DNA of 64,000 nucleotides from CAYTKU01 sp964550845. Its GTDB lineage: Bacteria; Patescibacteriota; Patescibacteriia; Magasanikbacterales; UBA922. The DNA is taken from contig CAZKAD010000002.1 in NCBI GenBank assembly GCA_964550845.1, positions 1 through 64,000 of the forward strand. The letters run 5' to 3'. The first letter of the stretch is position 1; the number at the start of each line of letters is the position of its first letter. Of this stretch, positions 1 to 8,269 are shown in pieces. Position numbers and translations under genes: made by a program. The notes under the pieces are model-generated. The model did not search any database and had not been told where the DNA came from. It saw only the letters and a list, made by a program, of their open reading frames with translations.

Positions 1-20
1 TTTATTGAATGTCGAATAAG

Positions 21-48
21 AATTCTTTTCTCCGCGGAGAAAAGAATT
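21..48. terminator. 28-nt perfect palindrome at the 3' end of the first gene
   Basis: Uninterrupted inverted repeat with arms AATTCTTTTCTCCG and its complement, 30 bases beyond the stop codon of the minus-strand gene that ends at 78. Its position suggests a 3'-end hairpin, comparable in idea to the mimivirus hairpins that mark mRNA 3' ends. The left edge of the window hides what lies beyond. Confidence 0.6.
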
Positions 49-77
49 TTACCCCGCAATGTATCTGAAAAAAAGAA

Positions 78-3000
78 TTAATTCAATTCAACCGTCAATA
101 CGTCACTCAAATCTTCTTGTTGCATTGCAATCGTCGCAGGTGAGACTTGGATTCGATTGACTAACAAAGTGCCGAAATGAGTTTGACCGTGTTGATTTTG
201 GTATTCAAGCAATTGATTCAGTTGATCTTGTGAAAGTGGTGAAATGAAGCGAGCAAGAGTCATATGAACTGCGTCAGCTCGATACGGTTCAACAAGAGGA
301 AGATCATTTTGTTGCATTTCTCGCCGCAGTTCTTCTCGTGAATGATTAATGTCTTTGGTTGGTATTCCGACCAGAATACAAGCATCGGCGGTGATCACTA
401 ATTGATTGAAATTGATCTCAAATTTTGGCACCACATTAGCTAAAATGCTACAAATAATTTCGGCATAATCCGGTGGTAGTTGAATTCGATCGAGTAAACC
501 AAATTTAATTAATTGGAGCATCGTCCAATGAAGTTGGTATTTTCCTCTTGAGGAATAAACAATTACCGACGATCCACAAATACTCTCAATTTTTGAACAC
601 AATGTGAAGAACTTCATTGAGGCAGACCAATTTTCCTCACACAACACATAAGCAGCAAAACACTTTCCATCAGTAATCTTTTTTTGTTCAAGGGCGCAAA
701 TTGCTGAAGTTTTATTCCTCGATACAATCTCTTGATTAATTTGATCAAATTTCCAAGTAATTCGTGCGTTCGCGTACAATTGAATTTCTTCGAGAGTTCT
801 GAGAGACCAAACTTTTCGAACTGGATAGTAAATCACCTTGTATCCAAGTTCAATTGTTCGATTCATCACATCAGAAAAGAAAATTTTTCTCTTTCGATTT
901 TGCGACAGCAATCCATTGGTACATCCAATAAAGATACTTCCATCGTCCCAATAATAGGTACCAGCACAGGCCAATTCTCCAACAGTCACTTTTTCATGAA
1001 TTTTTGAGACTGAATATTTCGAAATCCCTTTTTCGACATAACTCCATCGAGGATCGATTTCTTGGTGAACAATCACAGCTGCAACAGCGGCATAGCTTTT
1101 GGCAACTCTCAGAAAATCTTCGAAACTTCCATCACCCCAATCAATAATATGACTCCCATCCGAAACGCACAGATGTCGATGATCAATTTCATTTTCGGCC
1201 ACCAAACAAGTTGCTGCGGCGCCAAGTTGATCATATTTAACTTCAAAGAGAGAAGTTTGGTTGTAATTTGCAGCTGAAATTAAGGTAGAATCAAGAGAAT
1301 ATTTCTTGCGCATTTCTCGTTGAAGCACAAACGCGTAATGTGGTTGAAATGACTTAACGGACAAATTTTCGATTGCATGAGCAATTACAGGCTTCGATTC
1401 AAGATCGGCAAGTTGAATTGGAATTTCAGCTGGGCATGCTTCAATCCCAGCAGTCCAAAAAGCACGGCTTCGTTTCGCGATTGGAAAAGTGAAGACAAGT
1501 TGCTCTTTCCTTTCAATCTCTGCAATTTTTGGAAGCAAATATTCAACTCGAACTTGTGCTGGAGAATTGACTCGAATCAATGAAAGGCCCGCTCGTCGAA
1601 CTGCTTCAAACCCTTTCTTCGAGTCTTCGATCGCAATCACTTGATCTGGGTAAAGTCCGAAAGAGGCTGCCGCCAATTGATAAATTTCGCCGAATGGCTT
1701 TGGTTGTTTGACATCTTCATTACTCAAAATTACGTCAACCGAATCAAGCACATCGATTCGTTGTAGTAATCCCATCACTGATGAGCGAATGCAATTTGAG
1801 GCCACTCCAATCAAAAAGCCGAGATTTTTCAATTGTTGCAATGTTTGCTTAACTTCTGGATCAACTGGAAGAAATTGAAATCCAGCTTGAGTCAGTTCTT
1901 GCTTACGAGTAAAAATATCATCGTGAAATTGTTCAGGCAATCCCTTCAACGATGTCATTTTCGCCAACTTTTGTCGAGTTGACAATCCATCATACAAAGC
2001 AAGATGTTCTTCATGAAGAAGAATATATTTGTCTCCCGCGATTTCAGATAAAGCTTGATTAAAAGTCTGAAAATGAAGATCTTTTGATTCAATCAAAACT
2101 CCATCAAGATCAAACACCAGCGCCATTGATCGATTAAATTGATAAAATCCTTGATGCTGAAGCACCTTTTCTGGATAATCAGTGCAAACTCCTGCAACGG
2201 CGTGGCGGAGAACTTCTTTCGCGTTTTGTTCCGACAAGGCAACAGCTACCGAAGTATAGCTAAATGGTTTACCTGGGAAAGTCCAGACTAATCCACTTGA
2301 AGTCAGAGTACAATCGTCATTGTGATGAAAGAAATATTCAGCTTTGATTCCCTCAAGTCTTATTTTGTGTAGAGTTTGGATATCTTTACAGTGTATCCAA
2401 AGACCTTGACGGTCAAGAAAATCTCGATCGACTTGATATTGAGGTCCGTCATGACCGAGCCACCATTTTCCATCGATGTAACGAACGTCAATCTCAACGT
2501 TCATAATCGGAAGTAGTTTATTAATCTGAGCAGGATGATTTTCTATTTTTGCATCAGGCCCATTCAAATATCCTCGATGAGAAATAATACAGGGATATTG
2601 ACAATACGAAAGATATTGTTCAATTTGATGGACATTTTTCTTAAGAAGATATTGATAGCAAAATGAAGATAAATCCTTTGGAACGCCAAGTCCCCACATT
2701 CGATCACAAAATTCGATCCCAAAATTCATTCCTTGTTCAATTCCTTGATTATAGACTGGAGCAACATAAAATTCTTGATTGACTCTCAAATTTTTTTCAA
2801 TCATTCGTTCGGCGCATTTGACATAATCTTGTCCTCGCTTCCAAAAATAGATCCCCACCGAGGCATTTTCACTAATCGGTTCTTTTTCTCGAATTTCGGT
2901 GACTCTTCCTTTTGCATCAACTTGCACATAACTCCATTTCGGATCATTCCTTCGGGAAAAGCAAAGAATTTGCCCGTCAGAATTGCTCTCGAAACATTGT

Positions 3001-3371
3001 TGATAAAATCTTGCATCCCATTCGACATATTGATCTGCGTTGGCGATTAACAGAGGACCATCAAAGTATTGTCTGGCCAGCAACACGGTGCAAGCTGCTC
3101 CTTCAGTCAAGCGATCGACAATTACGAATTGAACTTCAACTTGGCGGAAGGAATGGACTATCGATTCAAGCTCGGATTGAAATCGTTGATCAGTATTTCG
3201 AAGAACGAACACAATTCTTGTTGCAATTTCAGGTAGATGTTGGAACAAATTTTGTATCACCCACCAAATCATTGGTTTTCCTCCTACATTGATAAATGGT
3301 TTCGATTTGAGAAAATGATTGTTGCGAAATCGGGAACCTTCACCCGCCATTGGAATACAAATAGTCAACAT
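78..3371 (-). CDS. Five-domain protein: two nucleotidyltransferase-like, GDPD-like, HAD hydrolase and 2H phosphoesterase-like
   Basis: About 1,097 residues from the ATG at 3371 (the open frame reaches TTG at 3377). Residues ~1-245 resemble sugar-phosphate nucleotidyltransferases (MLTICIPMAGEGSRF start). Residues ~260-405 carry ISHRG, an EN pair, EID and GHD, as in glycerophosphodiester phosphodiesterases. Residues ~417-620 are a HAD hydrolase of the beta-phosphoglucomutase type (VFDLDGVLIE; K and ED motifs follow). Residues ~625-870 look like a degenerate second nucleotidyltransferase sharing the DPxWSYV...EK block with the first. Residues ~905-1097 have two HxT motifs (HWTM, HMTLARF) typical of 2H phosphoesterases. 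All suggest activation and processing of sugar or polyol phosphates, perhaps for surface glycans; the actual substrates are unknown. Domain calls are by motif only. Confidence 0.85.
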   Translation of the reverse strand: MLTICIPMAGEGSRFRNNHFLKSKPFINVGGKPMIWWVIQNLFQHLPEIATRIVFVLRNTDQRFQSELESIVHSFRQVEVQFVIVDRLTEGAACTVLLARQYFDGPLLIANADQYVEWDARFYQQCFESNSDGQILCFSRRNDPKWSYVQVDAKGRVTEIREKEPISENASVGIYFWKRGQDYVKCAERMIEKNLRVNQEFYVAPVYNQGIEQGMNFGIEFCDRMWGLGVPKDLSSFCYQYLLKKNVHQIEQYLSYCQYPCIISHRGYLNGPDAKIENHPAQINKLLPIMNVEIDVRYIDGKWWLGHDGPQYQVDRDFLDRQGLWIHCKDIQTLHKIRLEGIKAEYFFHHNDDCTLTSSGLVWTFPGKPFSYTSVAVALSEQNAKEVLRHAVAGVCTDYPEKVLQHQGFYQFNRSMALVFDLDGVLIESKDLHFQTFNQALSEIAGDKYILLHEEHLALYDGLSTRQKLAKMTSLKGLPEQFHDDIFTRKQELTQAGFQFLPVDPEVKQTLQQLKNLGFLIGVASNCIRSSVMGLLQRIDVLDSVDVILSNEDVKQPKPFGEIYQLAAASFGLYPDQVIAIEDSKKGFEAVRRAGLSLIRVNSPAQVRVEYLLPKIAEIERKEQLVFTFPIAKRSRAFWTAGIEACPAEIPIQLADLESKPVIAHAIENLSVKSFQPHYAFVLQREMRKKYSLDSTLISAANYNQTSLFEVKYDQLGAAATCLVAENEIDHRHLCVSDGSHIIDWGDGSFEDFLRVAKSYAAVAAVIVHQEIDPRWSYVEKGISKYSVSKIHEKVTVGELACAGTYYWDDGSIFIGCTNGLLSQNRKRKIFFSDVMNRTIELGYKVIYYPVRKVWSLRTLEEIQLYANARITWKFDQINQEIVSRNKTSAICALEQKKITDGKCFAAYVLCEENWSASMKFFTLCSKIESICGSSVIVYSSRGKYQLHWTMLQLIKFGLLDRIQLPPDYAEIICSILANVVPKFEINFNQLVITADACILVGIPTKDINHSREELRREMQQNDLPLVEPYRADAVHMTLARFISPLSQDQLNQLLEYQNQHGQTHFGTLLVNRIQVSPATIAMQQEDLSDVLTVELN

Positions 3372-3403
3372 TGCCAAGGTTTGAAGAGAGATATTAATGT
3401 TTA

Positions 3404-3431
3404 AGTCTTAGTCTTAGTTTTAGTTTTAGTC
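3404..3431. repeat. Short TTAGTY hexamer repeat
   Basis: About four imperfect copies of a six-base TTAGTC/TTAGTT unit between the divergent genes starting at 3371 and 3504. Simple tandem repeat; no function can be read from it. Confidence 0.6.
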
Positions 3432-3503
3432 GATTGGAAAATGGAAATACTAAAAAAATGATTGACCCATTGTTGAATACAATTCAAATCACTCAACTGA
3501 GCA

Positions 3504-3839
3504 ATGACATCTTTTGTTCGGCTTCAAGACACTATTGTGAGAGTAGATCGAATTTTCAAAGTATTCAGATACGAATTATCATCGGGAACTGGTGAAAAAT
3601 GGTGGAAGATTTGTATTTTTCTAACTGATGATGGAAAGAGTAAAGATTATCAACCCCAAGCGGTTGGATCTTACACAACTGCTGAAGAACGAGACAAAGA
3701 TTTTGATCGAATTGCAAATGAATTGACTCAAAATACGTCAAAAGTTGAACTTCAACGAGCTCCTGTATCGACGTTTGGGCCGACAAGTTCCAGCGGGGCT
3801 GACAAGGGCTTCTTCGTTGAGAACCAAAATGTAAAATGA
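3504..3839 (+). CDS. Small protein of the 'SFV-x-L-x-D' domain family
   Basis: 111 residues. I do not recognise the family from other organisms. It starts TSFVRLQDTIVRVDRIFKV, continues with beta-strand-like segments (WKICIFL) and ends with a helix containing EERDKDFDRIANEL. The same layout (F-V opening, alternating hydrophobic strand, then an amphipathic helix) recurs in the proteins at 4207, 26506, 41733 (twice) and 42311. The C-terminal ~25 residues are Ser/Gly rich. Start ATG is clear. The function is unknown; multiplication within the window suggests a virus-specific accessory domain. Confidence 0.75.
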   Translation: MTSFVRLQDTIVRVDRIFKVFRYELSSGTGEKWWKICIFLTDDGKSKDYQPQAVGSYTTAEERDKDFDRIANELTQNTSKVELQRAPVSTFGPTSSSGADKGFFVENQNVK

Positions 3840-3858
3840 AAAATCGTTAAAAAATAAT

Positions 3859-3892
3859 ATACCATTTATAAAAACATAAATATAAATGGTAT
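3859..3892. repeat. Inverted repeat containing a start codon
   Basis: Arms ATACCATTTATA (3859-3870) and TATAAATGGTAT (3881-3892) around a 10-base spacer. The right arm contains the ATG at 3886 and the left arm the mirror-image CAT. This is the same design as the palindromes at 7651 and 51288. Confidence 0.6.
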
Positions 3893-4137
3893 ATTACCTT
3901 CTCAAAACTCAAATTCCTTCAAAGCGAACCAAGCGAACGAATTGGAATAGACCGGCATCTTCAAGTGAACCAGCAAAACATGGTATTTCAGTTCGAAATG
4001 AATTGTGGTGGGCAAGTCGATCAAAACAAAAGATTGAGCAAGTTAAAAGAAGTTTTCTGAAAAATAACCCTGACGCGAAGCCCTCAATTAAATTGACCTT
4101 GCTTAAAGTTGATAGGATTCCAGATGGATTTTTGTGA
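3886..4137 (+). CDS. Small basic hypothetical protein
   Basis: 83 residues, rich in Lys and Arg, with no recognised domain. It starts inside a palindrome (3859-3892), 46 bases after the previous stop on the same strand, and is followed by the 4207 gene. It reads as a basic N-terminal half and a KKNNPDAKPSIKLTLLK C-terminal segment. Low complexity and small size make it less certain than its neighbours; its strand and spacing fit a real gene. Confidence 0.5.
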   Translation: MVYYLLKTQIPSKRTKRTNWNRPASSSEPAKHGISVRNELWWASRSKQKIEQVKRSFLKNNPDAKPSIKLTLLKVDRIPDGFL

Positions 4138-4206
4138 GAGAAAATTGATTATTTTCTCCAACTTTCTACAGAAAAGTCAAATTCTGAAGATTCAAAATCA
4201 TTTCGA

Positions 4207-4518
4207 ATGACTTCTTTTATTCGATGTCAAAACTATCTCATTAACACTTCTTCTATTCGAAGATTGTTCAAGACTATGAGCACAAGAATCGACTTTGTGA
4301 TTGGTCCCGATGGCAATTGTGCGAACGAAGAGTCCCAGATTCTTTATTTTGAATACGGAGCCGAAGGAATTCGAGATCGTGAATTCGAACGATTCGTTTC
4401 AGAGTTGATTCGTTCAAGTGACAATACCGTGAAGAATGTAGTTGGAACATCAAGTCTAGCTACTTCCAGCGCTCCTCCAACCTCGTCGGTTGCCGCTTCG
4501 TCATTTCCACCGCAATAA
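4207..4518 (+). CDS. Small protein of the 'SFV-x-L-x-D' domain family
   Basis: 103 residues, a paralog of the 3504 product: TSFIRCQNYLINTSSIRRLF at the N-terminus aligns with TSFVRLQDTIVRVDRIFKV, and RDREFERFVSELI with RDKDFDRIANELT. A Ser/Ala/Pro-rich tail of ~30 residues follows, as in the 3504 protein. The pair looks like a tandem duplication with the 3886 gene in between. Unknown function. Confidence 0.75.
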   Translation: MTSFIRCQNYLINTSSIRRLFKTMSTRIDFVIGPDGNCANEESQILYFEYGAEGIRDREFERFVSELIRSSDNTVKNVVGTSSLATSSAPPTSSVAASSFPPQ

Positions 4519-4520
4519 TA

Positions 4521-4578
4521 TTTCTCTTCCTCTCGAGGAAAAGAAAAAGAACACTTTAAACGTCTCCTCGAGACTTTT
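4521..4578. terminator. Hairpin and palindromic element between convergent genes
   Basis: An inverted repeat (4521-4546, arms TTTCTCTTCC and GGAAAAGAAA with one mismatch, loop TCTCGA) is followed by a TTTAAACGTCTCCTCGAGAC element of the second palindrome family. The genes on both sides end here (4518 and 4587), so a 3'-end role is more likely than a promoter. Confidence 0.6.
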
Positions 4579-4586
4579 TAAATTGA

Positions 4587-5018
4587 TTAAACTTCTGGAT
4601 CAAGTTGCTGATACTGTTGTGATTCATTTTCAAATTCAAAATCTCGACTAAACCGTCGGACACAAAAATAGAATTGATGAAGGAGTATCATCAGCAGAAT
4701 AGCTATACCTAAATCTCGAATACAACTTTGATCTTCAACGATGAAGATTCCAACCACTAACAGAGGACAAGCTCCAATGAAGCTGAGCAATCCCATCACA
4801 TAACCAAGAGGTACACATTTGCCACAAAGATCAAACAAAATTGATACAGCCGATGAAAGAAATACACATCCGGTTAAAAAGGACCACAAATGAATTGAAC
4901 TTGGACTGAAAGTCGAATCTTTACAATCATTTTGATCTAAACTAAAGCTAAGTGCCAACGATCCTCCTCCAGCTAATCCAAATGCGAATAGTGCCAATAC
5001 TTTGAGAATGAATCTCAT
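4587..5018 (-). CDS. Four-span membrane protein
   Basis: 143 residues with about four hydrophobic segments (~4-24, ~44-66, ~70-95, ~100-118) separated by short loops, and a polar C-terminal tail with FEFENESQQ. Overall topology resembles small tetraspan or MARVEL-like proteins, but no family signature is visible. Other small multi-span proteins occur at 15840 and 51729. It could sit in the inner virion membrane or in host membranes; this is inference. Confidence 0.75.
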   Translation of the reverse strand: MRFILKVLALFAFGLAGGGSLALSFSLDQNDCKDSTFSPSSIHLWSFLTGCVFLSSAVSILFDLCGKCVPLGYVMGLLSFIGACPLLVVGIFIVEDQSCIRDLGIAILLMILLHQFYFCVRRFSRDFEFENESQQYQQLDPEV

Positions 5019-5083
5019 TTGCTTCTTATCAAAATTAAAGGAAAAGAAATCATTTTTACCAATTTCAAAGAGAATTTGACAAA

Positions 5084-5091
5084 AAAATTGA
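5084..5091 (+). promoter_or_regulatory. AAAATTGA motif upstream of DHFR-TS
   Basis: Exact AAAATTGA, 28 bases before the ATG at 5119 and preceded by an A tract. Identical to the mimivirus early promoter core. Confidence 0.6.
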
Positions 5092-5118
5092 TTCCTCTTT
5101 ATAAATCATCGCATCAAA

Positions 5119-6495
5119 ATGCGCCTCATTCTCGCAGCCGATAGTCATGGTGGTATTGCTTTGAAGGGAAAACTTCCCTGGCTGGAAGATAAAATCTCCG
5201 ACTTTGACCATTTTAAGAAGATGACTCAAAACGGATATCTTTTGGCTGGCAGAACGACTGCTGCTTCTTTACCCCCTCTTGATGGGAGAACCGTTTTTTC
5301 CGTCTCGAAAAAAACCGAAGGAAAACATCTCTCTCTTGAAGATGCCCTGCGACATTGCTCTGATATGAGAAGAGAAGTTTGGTGTATCGGAGGATCAAAG
5401 TTTGCTCAAAGTTTGCTTGAAAAAGGTATGATTACCGAAGTGTTTTTGACCGTCTTTCGAAAAAATTACGATTGCGATTTGTTTCTTCCGGAACAATTGA
5501 TGCCAATTATTAAATCTTTAAACAATCTTTCGAATCAACCCCAGATGTTTGACTCGGCATGGGGAATTGCTGTTTATCAAACATTCGACCACTACACCGT
5601 TTATCGATGCTCTCCAATTAACCAAGATGCACGTGCATTTCAAAAGCTGATGTTAAATGTACATCAAAATGGACTTGTGAAACAAAATCGCACTGGAGTG
5701 ACAACTAAAAGTCTGTTTGGAGCTCAACTTTCTTTCAATATTGAGGGGTGGAGATTTCCTCTTTCAACTTTGAGAAAGTCTTTCTTTCGTGGGATTGCGG
5801 AAGAGCTTCTTTGGTTCTGTCAAGGAAAAACTTGTTCAAAAGATCTTGAAGAGAAGAAGATTAATATTTGGAAAGGAAATTCAACCCAAGAATTTCTTCA
5901 AAAGAGTAATCTTCCTTACGAAGAAGGGGATTGCGGTCCAATTTATGGATTTCAATGGACTCATTGGGGAGCTGAGTACCAAAATTGCCACACTAATTAT
6001 GGGCATCAAGGTATTAATCAGCTTGAATGGATTGTCAATGAGATTAAACAAAATCCTTCTTCACGAAGATTGGTTCTCTCCGGATGGAACGTGAAAGATA
6101 TTCCGAAGATGGCTCTTCCACCATGTCACGTCTTGTACCAATTCATTGTCGAGGAAATCGACGGAAAAAAATATTTGAGTTGTCATATGTATCAACGAAG
6201 CTCTGATATTGTTCTTGCTGGAGAATGGAATATTGCCTCGGCATCACTATTGACCTTTATGATTGCGAAAGTAACTGGATGTCTTCCGAAAAAGTTGATT
6301 GTTAGTTATGGAGATGTGCACATTTATGCAGTCCATCATGACGGACACATTGCAAGATATCTCGAACGTCTTCCCCATCAATATCCAACTTTATTCTTTC
6401 CGCAAAAAGATAAACTAACAGATTACACCAGCAAAGATTTTACACTAATTGACTATTATCCCCATCCTCCACTCGATCTTGAAATGGTTGCGTAA
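5119..6495 (+). CDS. Bifunctional dihydrofolate reductase-thymidylate synthase
   Basis: 458 residues. Residues 1-~165 are DHFR (GGIALKGKLPW near the N-terminus, AGRTT, CIGGSKFAQSLL). Residues ~170-458 are thymidylate synthase, with RTGVTTKSLFGAQLSF, the catalytic cysteine in LPPCHVLYQF (~residue 336), YQRSSDIVLAGEWNIAS and the YGDVHIY block. The enzyme methylates dUMP to dTMP and regenerates tetrahydrofolate, supplying dTTP for virus DNA synthesis. Fusion in this order is typical of protists and plants and of some giant viruses, rather than bacteria. The DHFR half is compact. With the RNR gene downstream it forms a nucleotide-supply set. Confidence 0.95.
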   Translation: MRLILAADSHGGIALKGKLPWLEDKISDFDHFKKMTQNGYLLAGRTTAASLPPLDGRTVFSVSKKTEGKHLSLEDALRHCSDMRREVWCIGGSKFAQSLLEKGMITEVFLTVFRKNYDCDLFLPEQLMPIIKSLNNLSNQPQMFDSAWGIAVYQTFDHYTVYRCSPINQDARAFQKLMLNVHQNGLVKQNRTGVTTKSLFGAQLSFNIEGWRFPLSTLRKSFFRGIAEELLWFCQGKTCSKDLEEKKINIWKGNSTQEFLQKSNLPYEEGDCGPIYGFQWTHWGAEYQNCHTNYGHQGINQLEWIVNEIKQNPSSRRLVLSGWNVKDIPKMALPPCHVLYQFIVEEIDGKKYLSCHMYQRSSDIVLAGEWNIASASLLTFMIAKVTGCLPKKLIVSYGDVHIYAVHHDGHIARYLERLPHQYPTLFFPQKDKLTDYTSKDFTLIDYYPHPPLDLEMVA

Positions 6496-6501
6496 AAATT
6501 G

Positions 6502-6530
6502 CTTTTTCTTTTCCCAAAGGAAAAGAAAAG
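6502..6530. repeat. Intergenic inverted repeat
   Basis: CTTTTTCTTTTCC and GGAAAAGAAAAG arms around CAAA, right after the DHFR-TS stop and 3 bases before the ATG at 6534. Could serve as the 3' hairpin of one gene, the 5' leader of the next, or both. Confidence 0.5.
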
Positions 6531-6533
6531 AGT

Positions 6534-6893
6534 ATGCCAATACCAAATTTCGAAATCATTACAATTGTCGCAGTTGTCGTTGCAATTATCTGTTTATTGA
6601 TTAGTTTGAAGAAACCGAATAAAACTTTACCTGTTGCTGCTCTAATTATCTCAACTGGAGCAGCCATTCAAGCAATTTATTCACCTTCATCTTCGCCAAA
6701 AACCGAAGACTCATCTCAGAGAAGCTTCGAAAAATTGACTCAGGCCTTTAATCGCCTTGATCAACTTCCATCTCCAGGAGATCAATTTCGAGTCTGGTAT
6801 CCGGAAGATCCAAGGTTATCTCCAATTACAACAGTTTTATCCAGAAACGAAAAAAATAGCTATCTCGAAGAGAGAAGAAAAATTATTGATTAA
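6534..6893 (+). CDS. Small membrane-anchored hypothetical protein
   Basis: 119 residues. One hydrophobic segment at ~8-25 (IITIVAVVVAIICLLI) and a second, weaker one at ~32-48 are followed by a polar Ser-rich region and a C-terminal part with FRVWYPEDPRL. I recognise no family. It is likely an integral membrane protein with most of its mass on one side. The next gene begins 14 bases downstream on the same strand. Confidence 0.65.
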   Translation: MPIPNFEIITIVAVVVAIICLLISLKKPNKTLPVAALIISTGAAIQAIYSPSSSPKTEDSSQRSFEKLTQAFNRLDQLPSPGDQFRVWYPEDPRLSPITTVLSRNEKNSYLEERRKIID

Positions 6894-6907
6894 TCTCTTT
6901 TCTAACG

Positions 6908-7393
6908 ATGATTCATCGAACATTCCAACCACTCCATCAATTTTCGAATCCGCAAATTCGTCGGGTGATGCAAGGTAAATTTTCTTCTCCAGAAGAAAAA
7001 GCTCTTCATCAAGATTTCACCGAAGTCCAATTTTATCTCAGAATTTTCGGCTTTCCAAATATTCTGCAAACAGGAGAAGAATTTTCCTTCAAATTGAGTG
7101 AAATTTATGTGAGTCGATTGTTGAATCTTGCCAATGACTATCGAGATACCGGTCAACGTGCATTTTTGATTTGGATGGGATTTCGATTCCTTGGAAATAT
7201 TCTCCAGTATAAAAATCTTTTTGAACAAAAAAGATTTCAGAGAGACATTTCAATTACGATTGAAAATCTTGCCCTTGAAGGCTTGTATGTTGGACATTTA
7301 ATTGATCCAGACGGGGTAATTTTATCACCCTTGTTATTGGAACATGAAATGAGTTTATTTGATTTATTCGAAAAATTTCCTTTACCATCTTAA
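6908..7393 (+). CDS. Hypothetical protein
   Basis: 161 residues, soluble-looking, mostly helical, no recognised motif. It begins 14 bases after the previous stop and overlaps the end of the convergent gene at 7390 by 4 bases (the stop codons interlock). Contains MGFRFLGNILQYKNLFEQKR and an acidic C-terminus. Unknown function. Confidence 0.65.
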   Translation: MIHRTFQPLHQFSNPQIRRVMQGKFSSPEEKALHQDFTEVQFYLRIFGFPNILQTGEEFSFKLSEIYVSRLLNLANDYRDTGQRAFLIWMGFRFLGNILQYKNLFEQKRFQRDISITIENLALEGLYVGHLIDPDGVILSPLLLEHEMSLFDLFEKFPLPS

Positions 7394-7653
7394 GGATAAT
7401 AATGAATTTGCTGATTTGAATCGACACGAATATGAGAATTTGAATCGAAATCTTTTGGCTTTTCGTAACAAGCTTTTAATTTTTCAATCTCAGCTTCCGG
7501 ATCTTCAATTGGTCGATCTATCTTTGAGAAGACTTCAATAAGAGGATCCCAATAATCTTCCTCAAAGCTCTCTGATATTTCTTCAGAGGGAAATTCAACC
7601 CAAATTTGTCGTTTCCTTATTTCAAATAGAATATAGTACGGTTTTGCACTCAT
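7390..7653 (-). CDS. Small hypothetical protein
   Basis: 87 residues from the ATG at 7653, which lies exactly at the outer end of a 25-bp inverted repeat. I chose this start because the longer frame would read through that repeat. The N-terminal half is beta-rich (KPYYILFEIRKRQIWVEF), the rest acidic and helical. No family recognised. Confidence 0.6.
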   Translation of the reverse strand: MSAKPYYILFEIRKRQIWVEFPSEEISESFEEDYWDPLIEVFSKIDRPIEDPEAEIEKLKACYEKPKDFDSNSHIRVDSNQQIHYYP

Positions 7654-7709
7654 CGTTTCTCTGGTTGAGAAAAAACGTGAATCATTTTTTCTCAACCAGA
7701 GAAACGATG
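7651..7709. promoter_or_regulatory. 25-bp perfect inverted repeat with a start codon at each end
   Basis: Arms 7651-7675 and 7685-7709 are exact reverse complements around a 9-base spacer. The outermost three bases of each arm are the start codons of the divergent genes at 7653 (minus) and 7707 (plus). All regulatory information for both genes must lie within or beyond this symmetric block. Confidence 0.8.
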
Positions 7710-8117
7710 CTTCTCAAATGGATGCTCGAACATGAAGACACTGTCTTTTTGAATATTGCAATTGTCATCTTGATTGTAGCAGTGTATAATCTTCTCTCTG
7801 GTTCCGCCAATGGAACTCGGCTACTTTTATTCGGTCTGCTTTTATTTATCTTTCTTCTCGAAGAATCTTCTCTCGGCTATTTGTATGGATGGCATCAACT
7901 CAGACAACTCGACCAGATTCAAGTTCCAGGTTTCGAATCGCGATATACCAGTGACGAAGATGCTGAATTATTGATGTCAAGGTTTCCTTCAACTCCAGAT
8001 CAAGTTGAGCCTCCCCTTTCGGAAGAGGCTCAGAATTTTCTTTCCAAATTTGAAGGGATTCCATCGGCCGCAGAATTAAATAAGAGAAAATCTGTCCGTT
8101 GGGCCAGTGATGTTTAA
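7707..8117 (+). CDS. Small membrane protein
   Basis: 136 residues from the ATG at 7707 inside the inverted repeat. Two adjacent hydrophobic segments (FLNIAIVILIVAVYNLLSG and LLLFGLLLFIFLLEE) near the N-terminus are followed by a ~80-residue soluble domain rich in Glu and Ser. The longer open frame from 7644 would translate the repeat and is unlikely. Function unknown. Confidence 0.7.
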   Translation: MLLKWMLEHEDTVFLNIAIVILIVAVYNLLSGSANGTRLLLFGLLLFIFLLEESSLGYLYGWHQLRQLDQIQVPGFESRYTSDEDAELLMSRFPSTPDQVEPPLSEEAQNFLSKFEGIPSAAELNKRKSVRWASDV

Positions 8118-8195
8118 CCAGTTCTTGAAAATCTAGTCAATCTCGAGAACGTTTAACCAGTTCTTGAATCCCTCCAAAAAGTTAATCCTCTTATT
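8112..8195. repeat. Palindromic elements of the TTTAAC family
   Basis: Two divergent copies of a TTTAACCAGTTCTTGAA element, overlapping the stop of the 7707 gene. Their spacing is irregular, unlike the clean arrays at 20065 or 45721. Confidence 0.6.
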
Positions 8196-8222
8196 TTGCT
8201 CTCCCAGAGATGTTCGGTTTAA

Positions 8223-8230
8223 AAAATTGA
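8223..8230 (+). promoter_or_regulatory. AAAATTGA motif upstream of ribonucleotide reductase
   Basis: Exact motif 40 bases before the ATG at 8270, with the hairpin 8236-8259 between motif and start codon. Confidence 0.6.
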
Positions 8231-8235
8231 TTTCA

Positions 8236-8259
8236 TTTCTTTTTCCTTTGAAAAAGAAA
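8236..8259. repeat. Leader hairpin of the RNR gene
   Basis: Arms TTTCTTTTTC and GAAAAAGAAA (perfect 10 bp) with a CTTT loop, ending 10 bases before the ATG at 8270 and starting 5 bases after the AAAATTGA motif. The order promoter, hairpin, ATG places it in the transcript leader if that motif is the promoter. Confidence 0.6.
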
Positions 8260-8269
8260 ACTCCTCTCA

